Position numbers and translations under genes: made by a program
In this document: in pieces, positions 1 to 13,280 of the stretch
Layout: each line of letters starts with the position of its first letter
Position numbering within the stretch: the first letter of the stretch is position 1
Source of the DNA: Acanthacorydalis orientalis
Taxonomy: Eukaryota; Arthropoda; Insecta; Megaloptera; Corydalidae
Direction of reading: 5' to 3'
Length of the DNA stretch: 64,000 bases
NCBI GenBank assembly: GCA_034766995.1
Contig: CM068323.1
Span: 23,174,346-23,238,345, forward strand
Notes under the pieces: generated by a model
What the model saw: the letters and a program-made list of their open reading frames with translations, nothing else
The model's database searches: none
What the model was told of the DNA's origin: nothing

Positions 1-3000
1 TTAACTAAAAAAATAAGTAGTAAAATCGTTAACCCACATTTTTGATAATTAAATTAATAAAGTGTGTATATATATACATATATTTATAATATGCAATTCA
101 TTCTGTTTATAAAATACTTTTATTTATATAAACTTTTACAACCAAATACATTTCCAATATATTTTAAGCACTGGCTGAAATGAGAATTGCATGATGTTAC
201 AATATTTCTGTATAAGTGTTACACAGAAATATAGGTTTCTTTCACCGTTACTGTTAATTAGACAAAAAATATTTACTATAGTTTCACGCACGTGCCGTAA
301 ATATAACATTGTTTCGAAACGTATGTTCGAGATTTTCATTAATTTTGTTTAGTAAGTGCTTAATATTCCGATTAATGAAGAAATGATTTAATTTAAAATA
401 TTAATTAACGAAAAAATATTTGTTGATCAATGACTAACTTTTAAAATGAACTTGTGGTTTGTTTATACACTAATTATTCTTTTCTAATTTAATTTTATTT
501 TTTTTAAAGAAAAGTAGGTAATTAACTGATAAATGAGTAAAAGATTAGAAGAGTAAAAAAATTCTGTTGGTCTTTAGATGAGTTACTTTTTAATAAGATG
601 TTGATCGTTTAAGTCTATCATAAACTGTTATCATTAATTGCAGATTGAACTTTTTAACAGTTTCAGTGTCAAGAACTGCGCTGGTTTTCCTTGTTAAACT
701 TGTACTTCAGTTTGTTGTCAATGTTTACATCTTATAAGAGGTGTTTTGTTAAGCTTTAACTTGTTTAGAAAATAAATTAATATCTCTTTTAATTTAGAAT
801 TTCACTATGAATTTCTAGATTACTTTTTAGATATCTCTAGTTAATTCTTAGATAAAATATTAATTCAATGATTGTTGTGATAGAATAGTAATACTGTTGA
901 GAATTAATTCTCTAAATACCTACTATTATGCATGTTTGGGAATAAATATAATTCGCCAGTAGTTAAAATTGAAATAGCTTTATTATCTGTTAACGAAAGT
1001 ACGAAAGTCTACAATCGTAATTTAATGAGACTGATATCAAAAAATTTTAAAACAAAAATATAAAAACATTTCAAACATTATAGAACTCATATTTTTATTT
1101 TGTAAAACTATTAAAGCATTGTTTTTTGTTATATTTCGTTACATAACGGTAACAAAAAACATTTCATTCATAAATATATACAATTATATTTTAACTGTGT
1201 GCCGAACAAGACAATCATAAACAGTTTCGTAGGAATTATTTTCAGGTATATTGGTTTGTGTATAATTATAAAACGAGTTCTGATCTACATGTATTATATA
1301 CGTGCATATTTTCTTTATTGTATATTATTAAGTTAAATTATTATATTTTATATTTTTTATCTTTAGCACTATTGAATACTGTTTTAATGTTTTATTTCGT
1401 AGTTCATTGATATTCAAACCGTAAATATTTCGCATGTTTTATATAAATATCATAAATGAGAAACTACCGGAGTTTAGGAATTCTTGAGTTATGCAATTAG
1501 AAAAGAGATAAAAAACAACAATACTATATATATATAGTGTGTTCAGAACAGTTATTCTTCGTTCTTTACTTTTCTTTCTATTTATATACAATCTTACTAT
1601 CAATGATAACAGATAAATTCTGTTCTAATTATTTTGTCTGGACATTAAGGACTAAAATGATTGTATTATTGTAGCTAAATTCTTAATTTAAGTAACTGTT
1701 AAAATATATTCAAACTTGTTCAATAATTTATTAATGATAAATTTATTGTTATTTTCATGTGATTTTTCTGTATCTTCAAGCTCTGAAGATGAAGGATTCG
1801 TCATATAAATGCTTATAGGCAGCTATTATAATGATAAGTAATTAATTTTCGTACATTTTAGATCCACAAGCAGAGTTTTTTGTTGGTTTGGGAGTGAAAA
1901 ATGGATTTCCAAAATTGCTTGTTATAATGTAAATACTTTAGACATTTTTCATGATTTAAAATTGATTTAAATAGTGTAATCCATTTTATAAATAAAGTTT
2001 CTAATTAAAAAGTTTTATGTACAAATATTATATAATGTAAACAATCGTTTTTAGAAACTAAGTTAGTGAAATTACAAAAAGGGCCTAGTTAACCAGCATT
2101 GATATAATTTATAAATTGTATCAAGTTTCAGTACTTAAAAAAATAAACTTTTTTTATAGTACTAAAGACTAAATAATTGATATTATAATTAACATCTGTT
2201 CGAATAAGGCCGCGCGTGCATTCTTCAATATAAAAATTAATATAAACAAATTATTTTATATATTAATTTAAGTCACTTTAATTACTCTGACAATTATTTC
2301 CTCATTCGTTTTCAAAATGTTATGTCATGAAAAGAGCTCATAAATAATCGATAACAGAATGATATATATATATATATCAAACTTATATCGTTTAGAGTCT
2401 ATAATGATTATATCTTTAATAAATAACTCACTTTTATATAGTAATCTCTGTCTGTAGACTTAAATCCCCTACTCAAAAAAGTAAACATTTTTTTTCTAAT
2501 TTCGAGTTTCGATTTTAATAAATTTACGAAAAGGCATATGGTGTCAGATATCAAAATCGAATATATTAAATAAACTTGTTTTTTGATTTATTCATATCAA
2601 TCAATACAAAAAATACACTTTCTTATTTAAGAATTTATCAAGGTGATTCATAACGAAAATCAATTGGCCGAATAAATAATATGTGATAAGACTGTACTTA
2701 AACTTCATGCTAGTCATTTTTGAAATATTACTTTAACTATTATAGTGGGGATGAATGGATGCCATGCTGTATCAACAGTAGCTTCTCCTTTTCTGGCGAC
2801 TTTTTAGTGCTCCTTTGCAATAATTGCGATATCGGGTCTAAAAATAAAAATACTTCTCTTTATGAGGCATCAACAACATTAGTTTTATTTGATTATTTTA
2901 ACCTAGTTGGAAGGTGAGTAAAAAAGGGAAGCGATGAAAGTAAATCAAAAATGACTATGAATATTCTAACATGTTTATACTAGTTTATTTTCATCATTTA

Positions 3001-4120
3001 GTTCTTTTGTTTGCTCTGATATTTTTTCAACATTTCTCTATGTACGTAGTCTTAAATGTAGCAATAGGTTTAAAACGTGCTAGTGTTCATGTTATTATAA
3101 ATGATCCATTTTCCATCAGAGATAATAATTATATTTAAGACTGACTACTGATCGAACCACTCAGATTTTTTGTTAATTTTTTGCCTATGTTTTCTTTTTA
3201 TTAGTGGTTATAAAAAGAAAAGAGATTGATTGAATATATGAATGTAAATAAAAGACAGATATAGTGTTATGTACCGAAATTTATATCGAATGTAGAAGAT
3301 AATTTGTCTAGTATTGTGTCGTTGTATCTAAACGACAACGTACCTTTCTCTCAGAGTTCTGACCGCGAATGTAAACAAAAATTTGCTCTATATTGCAACG
3401 TGCGACCGAGTAGTGGACCAGTGCATTGTTTCAAGGCCGCTATCACTTTCGTTTTATATTATATCACAGCCTCACGTCGCGTCTGATCTCTTACATAAGC
3501 GTAAGTATGGAGCATTTCACTTCGCTGTCGCCGAATAAGAGCGTGTCTATGTGTATGTATGCAGAGCATGTATCGTTTTTTTAATATTTCTCAGCTGTCA
3601 AAATGTGGACCGTAAAAAGAAGTACTGGTTTGTGTTATAAAATTTTAACGATTCAGTCAACTAATATGGAAATGGTTATGTGTGTTTTTTACATGTCGTT
3701 CGTTCGTATTAAATGAAACGTTATGCCGCTTCTGACCTCTTTTCACATTAATGTACATACTTGAACGGATTATATAATTTGATATGAGGAAGGATTTAAT
3801 AAAAAATAATTGGGACAGTTTTGGTAATTTAATTTGGAGTGATTTATCATTACTAAACTACGTCTGGTTATTCAATATGATAATGATCTTCCTACAGTAG
3901 TCTACTGAATTACGTATACAGTTCTACGTTTACAGATCTTTCAAAGATTTTACATGTTTTTTTAAACCTCGTGACAAGAAAAATCAGTTTCTATGAAATG
4001 TTTTAACGTGTTTCTGACATTTTGTAAAGAAGATGATTAAGAAGTGTAGTGGATAAGTAAAAAAAAGCTTATGTAGTTTTCTATGACTATATAGTTTTCT
4101 TCTTTATCTCCCCTAGTTGT
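1..4120. other. Gene-free AT-rich flank
   Basis: No convincing gene seen. It holds short TA runs (for example 2361-2378), a minus-strand copy of a dispersed repeat at about 1862-1908, and a GC-richer patch at about 3295-3560 with no recognisable product. Open frames at 2720-2917 and 3304-3486 begin with TTG, resemble no family I know, and are not called. Confidence 0.6.
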
Positions 4121-4122
4121 CT

Positions 4123-4320
4123 TCAAAGCGTTGGGGTGTCCTTAGTGAAGGTTTTCCATCCACGTCGATTCTTCGCCCTTCTCATCAGTTCCTCAGTGCT
4201 TTTATTTATGTTACGTCCCAGTTCTTCTCTGCAGTCCCCGTACATGATCTTAGGCCTCCCGTGAGATCTCTTGCCATACGGTCTTGCCTCCATGAATTCA
4301 TCCATTCGTAAGACGTAGTC
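4123..4320 (-). mobile_element. Non-LTR retrotransposon (LINE) ORF2 C-terminal relic
   Basis: The minus-strand frame reads VLRMDE, then GKRSHGRPK, then a stretch ending in RAKNRRGWKTF. The order 'LRM(D/E)..., GKR.RGRPK, ..., A.(D/N)R..W' is typical of the C-terminal tail of LINE reverse-transcriptase polyproteins in animals. Only about 60 residues remain, with no RT or endonuclease core in the frame, so this is a dead 3' fragment. Identification is by motif memory only. Confidence 0.55.
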
Positions 4321-4329
4321 GAACTACCA

Positions 4330-5060
4330 TATTTTGAAATCTACTATACTTGTGCTTTAATTCCACGATTGAAAAGAACTTGTGAAAAACGATTATTAGA
4401 TACTTCTTTATGCACACTGTTATAGACATTTTTTTATTTAATCTAATTAATATTTTTCGTTTTAATCCATCTGCAGTTTTCATTATAACATCCACTTGGG
4501 AAAAATGACTTAAGATGTTTGATTTTGGAGCTGAGAGTAAATATTTAAATAAATAAACTTTCATTTTAAAAAAATTAAACGGAATTTCGATTAGTTCAAT
4601 AATCTAAATAGTTTACTTTTACTGAACGATTTCAAAACTAAGGAAATATTTGAAAAAATGATAAAAAACATAATTGTGGTTTGATTGACATGAGATAATT
4701 ATATATATATATATATATATATATACATACAATTAAATTTATAAAAATCGATAATTATAATTTAATTTTGAAAAGTGCAATACTTTAAATAACTTTGTTG
4801 CATCATCTTGTACAGATCGTGTTCATTCATTACAGTGGAAGCTATTAAAGCCACACCTTTATACTATATATGTGTACGTATTGAATGTTTGAACATTTGT
4901 GATGACGGAGATGCTGTCGAATTAACATCATTGCTACAAGGCTTTATAGTATGTCATTGAACTGTATACGTAAAGGTACAGGAAAAGATTCGCAATAGGA
5001 TAAAATTTTTGCAGTTTGATGATCCCAATTTGAATAATACAGTTATTTAATTATACTTTT

Positions 5061-5131
<71 letters not shown>

Positions 5132-5300
5132 ATGTGTAAGATTAAAATGAAACACTACTCTTTGTAAACGTAATTAAATTTAACAATGAATATAAGTAGC
5201 TATATTTTAATTGATTTTAAAGTTATGACAATTATTGTAAGGTAGAAAAATAAAAATCGAAGAATAATTAAGTAATATTAAGTTAATTTTTAGATTTAGA
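4330..5300. other. Intergenic, microsatellites only
   Basis: Contains a (TA)n run at about 4700-4724 and a compound ATT/TA/TG array (listed separately). No gene or RNA recognised. Confidence 0.6.
5060..5137. repeat. Compound (ATT)n-(TA)n-(TG)n microsatellite
   Basis: ATT repeats at about 5060-5075 pass into TA repeats to 5110 and TG repeats to 5137. The array is uninterrupted and lies in gene-free DNA. Confidence 0.95.
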
Positions 5301-5312
5301 ATTCCTTTTTTT

Positions 5313-5390
5313 GAGATTATGTTTTTGTGCTGGGAAAAAGCGGAAATCTGGTAATCTCAGATCTGGGTGGTAAGGAGGATGTGAACGAAT
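5313..5390 (-). mobile_element. Mariner-family transposase fragment
   Basis: Read on the minus strand from 5390, the translation gives SHPPYHPDL followed by PDFRFFPA. This matches the highly conserved block around the third catalytic aspartate of mariner transposases (family form HPPYSPDLAPSD, then an aromatic residue and LF). Upstream the same frame meets a stop within a few residues, and downstream it degenerates. It is therefore a short fossil with no terminal inverted repeats that I could place. Confidence 0.6.
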
Positions 5391-5835
5391 ATCAGTTCAT
5401 TTAGTTTCATAGGCTAGATTTGAAATATGAGATCTTATATTGTAATATTAAACCATATTTCAGACACAGAGATCGAGAATGTGACAAACATAGGTTTACT
5501 ATTTTTGCTTTTATTCTTTGTTAGAAAAATTCCTTTCAATTAAAAGAAATTAAATGATAGTACGTTGCCTTAAGTTTACTGATATATTTTATGAACTCAG
5601 CTTCATATTTACTGTCACTGTGTAACGTTTATTGCAACAGATTAATACCTAGTAATTAAAGGAATAAAATATGCATGTAGATAGATTGCTAAGTAATCTT
5701 TTTAAGAGATACGAGCTCGTAATGTAACAGTTTTTTGATTACTTTATATAAAAACAATAAAAAAATGTCAAAATTAGAAAAAAGGATTTTACTTGTGACT
5801 AATTTATAGAAATGTCTGTGTAAATACACGTACAA

Positions 5836-5899
5836 GTATATCTATCCATATATCTATCTACCTACCATCTATTCATCTATCTATCTATCTATCTATCTA

Positions 5900-5971
<72 letters not shown>

Positions 5972-5987
5972 TGTGTGTGTGTGTGTA
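5836..5987. repeat. Compound (GATA)n-(TA)n-(TACATA)n-(TG)n microsatellite
   Basis: Imperfect then perfect CTAT repeats run to about 5903. They are followed by TA repeats, a TACATA hexamer array (about 5933-5970) and TG repeats. A second CTAT-plus-TA array of the same design is at 32606-32660. Confidence 0.95.
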
Positions 5988-5989
5988 AA

Positions 5990-6905
5990 AGAGAAACTAC
6001 ATGCTTGTTTATTATAATTCGAAATGATAGTAATATATTTAAAATCTGTCATCAAATACTGATTATTATTATATTTAAAATTTCGCATATATATTTATTA
6101 ACTTATTTAAATCATATAAAATTAAATGTGTTAAATCATTGTGGTTTTAAAACCGGTTGAAATATGATTATCTGTAGCTCGCAGCACTGAGATTACTTGT
6201 AAATCTTATCGATCATAAACATTCAACTATTCTGTATCATTTAAAACCATAAATAAGCACGATAAATGTAAACGTATAGACAAACTATCTAGCAGGGGAC
6301 TTTCATTAACGCCCGAGGTGAAGAATACACACACACTCATTAAATAGTTAATACATTTTGTGTGATTTATTTATTTTTCTTCAACGTAGTTTAATTTACA
6401 AAAATATTCATACTTACTAATAAATAAATGTGTATGTTTAATATATCAACATTTATATAATTTCAATTAAATAAAATTAAAAAAAAATGTAGACTGGCTA
6501 GTCGTATACATAGCTGAGTTCGTCACGGTCTAGTTGTTATACTGAACTGACAATTATTTCATGGAGTAAGTTTTTGTTCAAGTCTTGTTAGTCATTAAAA
6601 GAACTTGATTGTTTCGAATAATTGAAGGTCTTTAGTTTGAAATATTTCTTTTTATAAATCTTGTTCTTATATGATACTTAAAATTGAATTTGAAAGTAGT
6701 CAAATTCTAAATATTATGAAGATTAAATAGTTTTGATGGTTTTCGTCATTTTGGTTCATTTGGGTTTCTGTTCGCACCAACTAAAAATGACTTTTTGTTA
6801 TTATTTATGTATTTGTTGAGACTACGAAATTTTTAAAAAAATAATTCTAATTTTTCGTTATAAGAATAGTTTCATTCGTTATACAACGATTTAATATCCA
6901 ACATT
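5990..6905. other. Intergenic, nothing recognised
   Basis: AT-rich sequence with no open frame of known family, no tRNA-like fold noticed and no repeat beyond short homopolymers. Confidence 0.5.
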
Positions 6906-6907
6906 TG

Positions 6908-6909
<2 letters not shown>

Positions 6910-6955
<46 letters not shown>

Positions 6956-6986
6956 TATATATATATATATATATTTATATATGTGT
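6910..6986. repeat. (TA)n microsatellite
   Basis: Nearly pure TA repeat, interrupted at about 6952-6956 and 6975-6977. It lies about 100 nt beyond the polyadenylation signal of the gene at 7170-7586. Confidence 0.95.
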
Positions 6987-7169
6987 GTACATGTGTATAA
7001 TCCATTCATGAATATTTGTTAACATGAAAAAACGAGTAGTTTCGCTAAAAAATAAAAACCACAATTGAAAATAAATATAACTTTATTTACATATTAATAG
7101 AAATAGAGAAAGGAAGTGACAGAAAAAGACAGTAAAATAACGTATAAAAATGAATCAACAATAACAGAT

Positions 7170-7586
7170 TTAATGATGACCGTAGCTGATAACTGGAGCA
7201 ACGTGGCGAGCTACGACTGGAGCAGCGACTACTTTATGGGCGACGACTTGGGGATGGGCAGCGTGTCCTTGACGTTCAACGACAGCGTTGAATCCGTTAT
7301 GGTCATCAGCGGTGTAATGGACAATACGACGGGTACCGTCAGGTTCGACGAGACTGTAGTGTCCCTGTACTTTGTCGCCTTCACGGGTTTCTTGTTGATC
7401 CTTGATGTCATGAGTGTGTCCATCATGAACAGAGTAAGCGAACTGGTAATGAGCTGGAGCGTGGTGTTCAGCAACGACTGGTTGAACATGCTGGACGACT
7501 GGGACGGCATGATGGAATCCACCCAAATGATACTGAGCACTGGCAACTGCTACGAGAGCGGCCAAAACGAACAATTTCATAGACAT
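7170..7586 (-). CDS. RR-2 cuticular protein, 138 aa
   Basis: Secreted structural protein of the exoskeleton. Residues 1-17 form a signal peptide ending VASA before Q18. A chitin-binding RR-2 domain spans about residues 45-107 ([29 protein letters not shown]). The tail has AAPVVA-type Ala/Val/Pro repeats typical of stiff-cuticle proteins. Signal peptide and domain sit in one exon. Start is the first ATG (MSM); Met3 is an alternative. AATAAA lies at 7082-7087 (minus strand), 83 nt past the stop. The nearest relative is the gene at 10636-11031, which lacks residues 32-38 of this protein. The core reads DGHTHD where most neighbours have DPHTHD. Confidence 0.95.
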   Translation of the reverse strand: MSMKLFVLAALVAVASAQYHLGGFHHAVPVVQHVQPVVAEHHAPAHYQFAYSVHDGHTHDIKDQQETREGDKVQGHYSLVEPDGTRRIVHYTADDHNGFNAVVERQGHAAHPQVVAHKVVAAPVVARHVAPVISYGHH

Positions 7587-7656
7587 GATGTGTGTTTGTA
7601 TGTTATTTTCACTGCGAATAACTGATCACTGTTGTTGAAATGATTTCAGCCCTGCG

Positions 7657-7722
7657 CTTTTATATATATTTTTATCAGGGTGTGTGGGATATATTTGCAA
7701 TAATATACATGTGCCTTTCACT
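7657..7722 (-). promoter_or_regulatory. Promoter of 7170-7586: AGTGAAAGG, CACACCCT, TATA
   Basis: On the minus strand: AGTGAAAGG (7714-7722), then TCCCACACACCCT (7677-7689), then TATAAAAG (7657-7664). The GTGAAAG element ends 50 nt before the TATA box. ACAGT and TCAGT initiator-like sequences follow at 7621-7632. The CACACCCT module recurs in the next three genes and at 50600. Confidence 0.75.
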
Positions 7723-7759
7723 ATTGGCAAAGAGCTACTTTTAGTCTGAATTTAATCTG

Positions 7760-8580
7760 TCACCGAGGTTAACGTCGACAATCACAAAATATTATAATTA
7801 GGTAATAATATCAAGTATTTCGCACTGTTACATATAGAGAAAATATTTATGCTAATTCGTATATATATATATATATACAAAATTCAAAATTGTTCAATGA
7901 ATGATATTTTATTAATATAATAAATTATATAAATATTTTATATAGTATTTCCCAACTGCTATGTTTTTGAAGTTAATGTTCTGAACAAATTGATTGCATT
8001 TTGAAGGATCCAAATAAAAAAAATACACAAAGAATTTATTGGCTTAAATAATATGTTTTTCTATTAAAACAGTCTTTATTTTTTATTTAACAGATATTGT
8101 TTTATATAAAGATATCAATCATACATTTATCATTTTTATAATAGAATTTTTGTTTCGTTAATTTATTTCTGTATATGAATTTAGCTCAATTGCTGATTTA
8201 TCAGATTCAAAAAAACGAGATTTAAGAAAAATAGAAATAAAAACCATTAAAGAAAGTTTATATATGGAATCTTAATTCTTAAAAGTAATGTGGTATTTTA
8301 TTAAATAGTTTGTTTAAAGAACATTTTTTGTTGAAAAATGTTTCTTTGATAGGCTGTAATGAATTTTTCAATTATTCAAAAAGTGTACTGAAATTTTAAT
8401 ATTTAAATATATATGTATATATATATATAATAAAATTTTGATATACATTATTAACGCCCACCATTTGTCTCTTTTATGACAATTTTGAAAGTTGGATATA
8501 ATTGACATTCAAAGATTAATTGTTTTAAAACTAGAAGTTACTAATACATTTCTTAGTAAAAGTATAATTAAAATTTATGA

Positions 8581-8611
<31 letters not shown>

Positions 8612-8704
8612 CTATTTTTTAAAAAAAGTATTTATTAAAATGCATGTCAAAATAAACATTGATTTCCTTAAAATTTATTATTGTATCTGGTGTCATGTAT
8701 GTAT

Positions 8705-8745
<41 letters not shown>

Positions 8746-10232
8746 CCTGAAGAATTTCTAAAACGGAAAAGTTATAATTGTATCTTTTTTAAAATACTCT
8801 ATATCTTTTTCTTTTTGTCGTACATAAACGCCCATCCTGTATGGATTTAAACACCTTACAATTTATAATAGAAAGTAGTTTCGATTCTATGAAGCATATT
8901 CTTTTATTTATTAATTTCTATGTTTTTAACTGAAATATGTGGGCATTTGATTTTTTTATTTTATTTATGAAGAGAAGGAATTATGAAAGAAGGATTATAA
9001 TGACGTATTTCGTTTCTAAGTATCATTTATTTTATTTATGTAAGGCTTGAATTTTTGTTAAAAAATTATTAATTAACAAGAAAAATCTGAAAATTAAAAG
9101 CAAACAACTGAAGCTGGAAAAAATTAAATTAATATAATATTTGCAAAAAATATAATTTACATAACACAAAGTTTATTTAATAATATCTGAAAAAAATAGA
9201 ATTTTGCAGAAAAATACAAGCGGAAAATATTTAATAAATGTATTAAGAATAGTACGATAGTACTTAATGGTTTCAGATCTGAAATGTGTGAGACTTAATC
9301 ATTTTATGTCAATTAAAATGATACAAAGTATCTCTATAGATGATTTTTGTATCACTAAAAAATGGATTCAGTGGAATGAAGCATTATAGTTGGATTTTAA
9401 ATCATGATTTTTCAGTATCTTAAGGTCTTAAAAATTTTAAAACGCAATAATCAGAAATAGTTAATAGTAAAATATTAAACATTTATGATCAGAAGAATGT
9501 TTGTTATCTTCGGAGGAATGAAATGTTTGTGAGAATAAATTTAATGACAATGACAAAAATTATATTGAAATTAAATTAGGTTCACTAATTTGTCTTTTTT
9601 AAAAAATATCTTATATTCTTGTTAATCAAATTTAGCAGGGATTTTATGTTTTAGCTATCATATTATCTTATTTTTTATAATTTCATGAAATCGCAGAAGT
9701 ACAAAAATTTTAATTCGTTAAATCCTTTTTTTCCATATAAAAACTCTACAAATAAATTATAATAAAAATGATCAATATTGAATTGTTGAAAATTTTTGTC
9801 ATTTTTTTTGGGATGTATGGTGAATAAAAAATCTTTAGTAAAAATTAATTTAGCTCCAGTGCCACAATTAAATTGTATTTTTTTTTAATTTAATAATACC
9901 GTTGTAACATGACTTCTGAAATACCAGTAGTAACATTCAATTTCATCTCTGTTTAAAATTTTTTTATTTATTAATGTGTAGATATACTGATGTAGTGAGT
10001 TGATAGAAAACATTTAATCTTTTTGTAATATGAAACGTTTTATTTAAAGAGTGCCTTTTTGACATTAGCCTCTGTCAGTCCACTGCTGGATAGAGGCCTC
10101 TTCCACGATTTTCTATTTTGTACGATTGAATGCCTCTCTTTTTCACTGATTTCCAATAAAATTTTAAATTTCATTATCCTACCTGTCCATTGGTCTCTTT
10201 TTCGATTTTTTTATTCATTGGTTCTCCGTTTA

Positions 10233-10281
<49 letters not shown>

Positions 10282-10560
10282 AACAGTGGGTAAAATGTTA
10301 TGGGTTTTCCTTGAATATTTAAAATAAATATCGAATTATTTGCTACCTGGACTTGAATATAAACAATACTTGTTTTTATTTTTTAAATAGATTATTTTTG
10401 TAGTATAGTTTTGTTCTCTTATAGTATTCGTTTTATAGTTTTTAAAAATATTTTCTAAGTGATTATAAACAGTTGAAATAAGTATACATTTTATGATGAT
10501 AAAGGAATAGAAAAATTTATTTAAATAAAATGATATACATTTAAAGAATGAATTATCAAA
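7760..10560. other. Intergenic, microsatellites and one repeat relic
   Basis: Short TA arrays at about 7858-7877, 8408-8430, 8582-8606, 8707-8743 and 10236-10280. A transposon-like tail at 10061-10205 is listed separately. No gene recognised. Confidence 0.55.
10061..10205. mobile_element. Retroelement 3'-region relic
   Basis: Contains TCCACTGCTGGATAGAGGCC at 10078-10097, close to the 'CCACTGCTGGACATAGGCCT' string that recurs in many arthropod genomes at the ends of LINE-type repeats. The following T-rich stretch with GCCTCTCTTTTTCAC and CCATTGGTCTC also fits that repeat type. No coding capacity remains. Orientation is uncertain. Confidence 0.5.
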
Positions 10561-10635
10561 TACATATAAACATTTATGCGATATTTAAATTAATAAACTT
10601 AAATGGGAATTAGTAACGAAACAACAATAACAGAT

Positions 10636-11031
10636 TTAATGATGACCATAGCTGATAACTGGAGCAACGTGGTGAGCTACAACTGGAGCAGCGACTACTT
10701 TATGGGCGACGACTTGGGGATGGGCAGCGTGTCCTTGACGTTCAACGACAGCGTTGAATCCGTTGTGGTCATCAGCGGTGTAATGGACAATACGACGGGT
10801 ACCGTCAGGTTCGACGAGACTGTAGTGTCCCTGTACTCTGTCGCCTTCACGGGTTTCTTGTTGATCCTTGATGTCATGGGTGTGTCCATCATGAACAGAG
10901 TAAGCGAACTGGTAATGAGCTGGAGCGTGGTGTTCAGCAACGACTGGGACGGCATGATGGAATCCACCCAAATGATACTGAGCACTGGCAACTGCTACGA
11001 GAGCGGCCAAAACGAACAATTTCATAGACAT
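10636..11031 (-). CDS. RR-2 cuticular protein, 131 aa (recent duplicate)
   Basis: Paralogue of 7170-7586, near identical along its length. Signal peptide is residues 1-17 and the RR-2 domain about 38-100. Differences include loss of seven residues (QHVQPVV) before AEHHAP, D to R/K-type changes in the domain (GDRVQ against GDKVQ), DPHTHD-like DGHTHD retained, and VAHHVAP against VARHVAP. The 5' UTR and core promoter are also almost identical, whereas sequence beyond about 70 nt upstream of the TATA box has diverged. This points to a recent tandem duplication about 3 kb apart. No intron. The tail ends SYGHH in both copies. Confidence 0.95.
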   Translation of the reverse strand: MSMKLFVLAALVAVASAQYHLGGFHHAVPVVAEHHAPAHYQFAYSVHDGHTHDIKDQQETREGDRVQGHYSLVEPDGTRRIVHYTADDHNGFNAVVERQGHAAHPQVVAHKVVAAPVVAHHVAPVISYGHH

Positions 11032-11101
11032 GATGTGTGTTTGTATGTTATTTTCACTGTGAATAACTGATCACTGTTGTCGAAGTGCTTTCAGCCCTGT
11101 G

Positions 11102-11166
11102 CTTTTATACTTTATTATGTAGGGTGTGTAAGATTTGTGATAAAATTTACATATTAGACTTTCACT
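11102..11166 (-). promoter_or_regulatory. Promoter of 10636-11031: AGTGAAAGT, CACACCCT, TATA
   Basis: AGTGAAAGT (11158-11166), TACACACCCT (11121-11130) and TATAAAAG (11102-11109), all on the minus strand. The element ends 49 nt before the TATA box. Confidence 0.75.
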
Positions 11167-11400
11167 TGTGACAACGTTTTACTAAATTTGATTGTGTAAA
11201 TTTTGCAAGGTTATACATTTTGCTAAAAATCATACTTGACCACTTTAAAAAAAGAAAGCTGTAGAGGGTGTACACAATTGATCTCTGTAAATAAACACGC
11301 ATGCTTCTGTCTAAATTCAACATAATATTCGTAACATTCACACTCAATGGTGTTGGCCTCCTACAAATAATTTTATTTTTTTATTTCCATTAATTAATTC

Positions 11401-11457
<57 letters not shown>

Positions 11458-12555
11458 CATATGTATTAATAGATGAAAATAATTTCACATAGTTTTGAAA
11501 TTGATTTCAATTTTTTCAATAATGTTATTTGCTTTTGTCGTTTTGTGATTTAAATTGATAAAATATTATATAAATAATGTTATATAGAGAAGGTGTCGAA
11601 ATTTTACTAAATAATATTTGAATTTTTATTTTCAGTTTAATTGTAAACCTTTTCCTATATATTATAACTGCACATCATTGCTTTCTGTATTTTAATGTTT
11701 ATAATGTCTTTATACAGTAACTAAAAATTAATTATTTTAGTTTTTTGAATTGCCTTATAGATGTGTTTAGTAAAAATACAAAAATTTTACAAAAATTAAT
11801 AGGTTCATACTAAAAAGTATTCATTTATAATTTAAAACATTTCTGTACTAAGTATTTGTATTATATGTACATACAATCAGGCAGGATGATTTTCTTATAA
11901 AAATCCAAATTAATATAACATATTTGTATGTTATTCCAAACAATGATCTTTGCTGTTTATCTTATTAGTTTAGTTTTATTCTTTTTATCAATATTAAAAT
12001 TCTGATTAATATTGATAGTGTTTATATTCCTTCATTCCTAGTTTCGATTAATAATTAGTTTATACTTCGGCGTACGAAACTCTATTCAATTCGGTTTTGA
12101 ATATTGTTTGAATTTGGATTCGTGAATTGATTTATATGATTAGTTTTATTTAAGAGAAACAATTTATCTTTTCTATTGACATTGCATATTAAGATATAAA
12201 TATGACGTATTTGATGTTAAAATTCTCTCTCTCTCTCTATATATATATAAATAGTATATCTTCGATACCACAACAATAGTAAGCAAATATTCATTTGCAT
12301 TATAATTTACTTATATTTTATTTTAAACACTCACTTTGATTATGAGTTCGGTTCAGGTATATAGCGAAAAAAATGGATCCTTTCTGAGTAATTTATTCTT
12401 TACCTTATAGGTTTTAAAATCTATTTTTGAGAATAAGAAAAATGCATCTCCTAATACAAAACTTCGTTCATAACTACCTGCAACATTATTTATTTAATTA
12501 AAGTAATATTTCAATTAAATATTCGTGCTAATTAAAACTTAAAATCTGATTGTTA

Positions 12556-12706
<151 letters not shown>

Positions 12707-13241
12707 AGAGAGAGAGGAGAGTGTGTTGTTACTAGTAGTATCATGATCGTTGGAGTATATGTTTTAAAAACATTTCTACATTTATCTACATGATAGTTAT
12801 TAATTACTAGATTTTCTTTTGTACCTGTTTTGTACAAAAAAGAATTGCTTTTTATAGAAATACGTATAAAAAAATGATAACTTTTATTTTTTAGTGTTTC
12901 TAATACTATTTCAATGAGGAGTACTATTTTTTAAGTTTCCTGTTTATTCGGGGGAAAATGCTTCATATATTGTTTGTGTATGTACTAGTAAGCATTTGTT
13001 ATCAACTGGCATTACAAAATATCTTAAATAAACGAATGGACAAAGATAGTTCGTAATAAGATTAAAAACATTATTAACCTCGTATATAAATATGTCATAA
13101 TGAATATGTTTCATTTATTTTTATTCATATTTATACGTATATGAATTAAATTTACACAAGTAATATTATTCAATGCTCTTTTCCCATTTGGATCACTGGA
13201 CGTTGTGTTTCTCATTATTAATTTCGAAGATTGGGTCGTCT

Positions 13242-13280
13242 CTAAGTAGATTTTACTGAGTTATCTAAAATCTACTTCGA
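13242..13280. repeat. Foldback (hairpin) repeat, copy 1
   Basis: Perfect 12-bp inverted repeat AAGTAGATTTTA (13244-13255) and TAAAATCTACTT (13266-13277) around a 10-nt loop that contains GAGTTATC. Related hairpins occur at 29234-29286 and 32764-32790, suggesting a dispersed MITE-like element. Confidence 0.55.

Noticed and set aside
2720..2917. Possible exon ending in a GTGAGT donor
   Set aside because: Starts with TTG, shows no known domain and no partner exon was found.
5836..5905. CRISPR-like regular repeats
   Set aside because: Simple tetranucleotide microsatellite without spacers, in a eukaryotic context.
5897..6088. Met/Tyr/Ile repeat frame (also 8659-8850, 34263-34493, 52847-53044, 60659-60892)
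   Set aside because: Translated microsatellite.
10603..11070. Long plus-strand frame opposite the RR-2 gene (also 7116-7625, 13958-14404, 19072-19965, 27287-27610, 33684-34007, 36537-36857)
   Set aside because: Mirror image of the RR-2 coding sequence: His/Ala/Val codon choice leaves antisense frames open. They have no independent start context, promoter or known domain.
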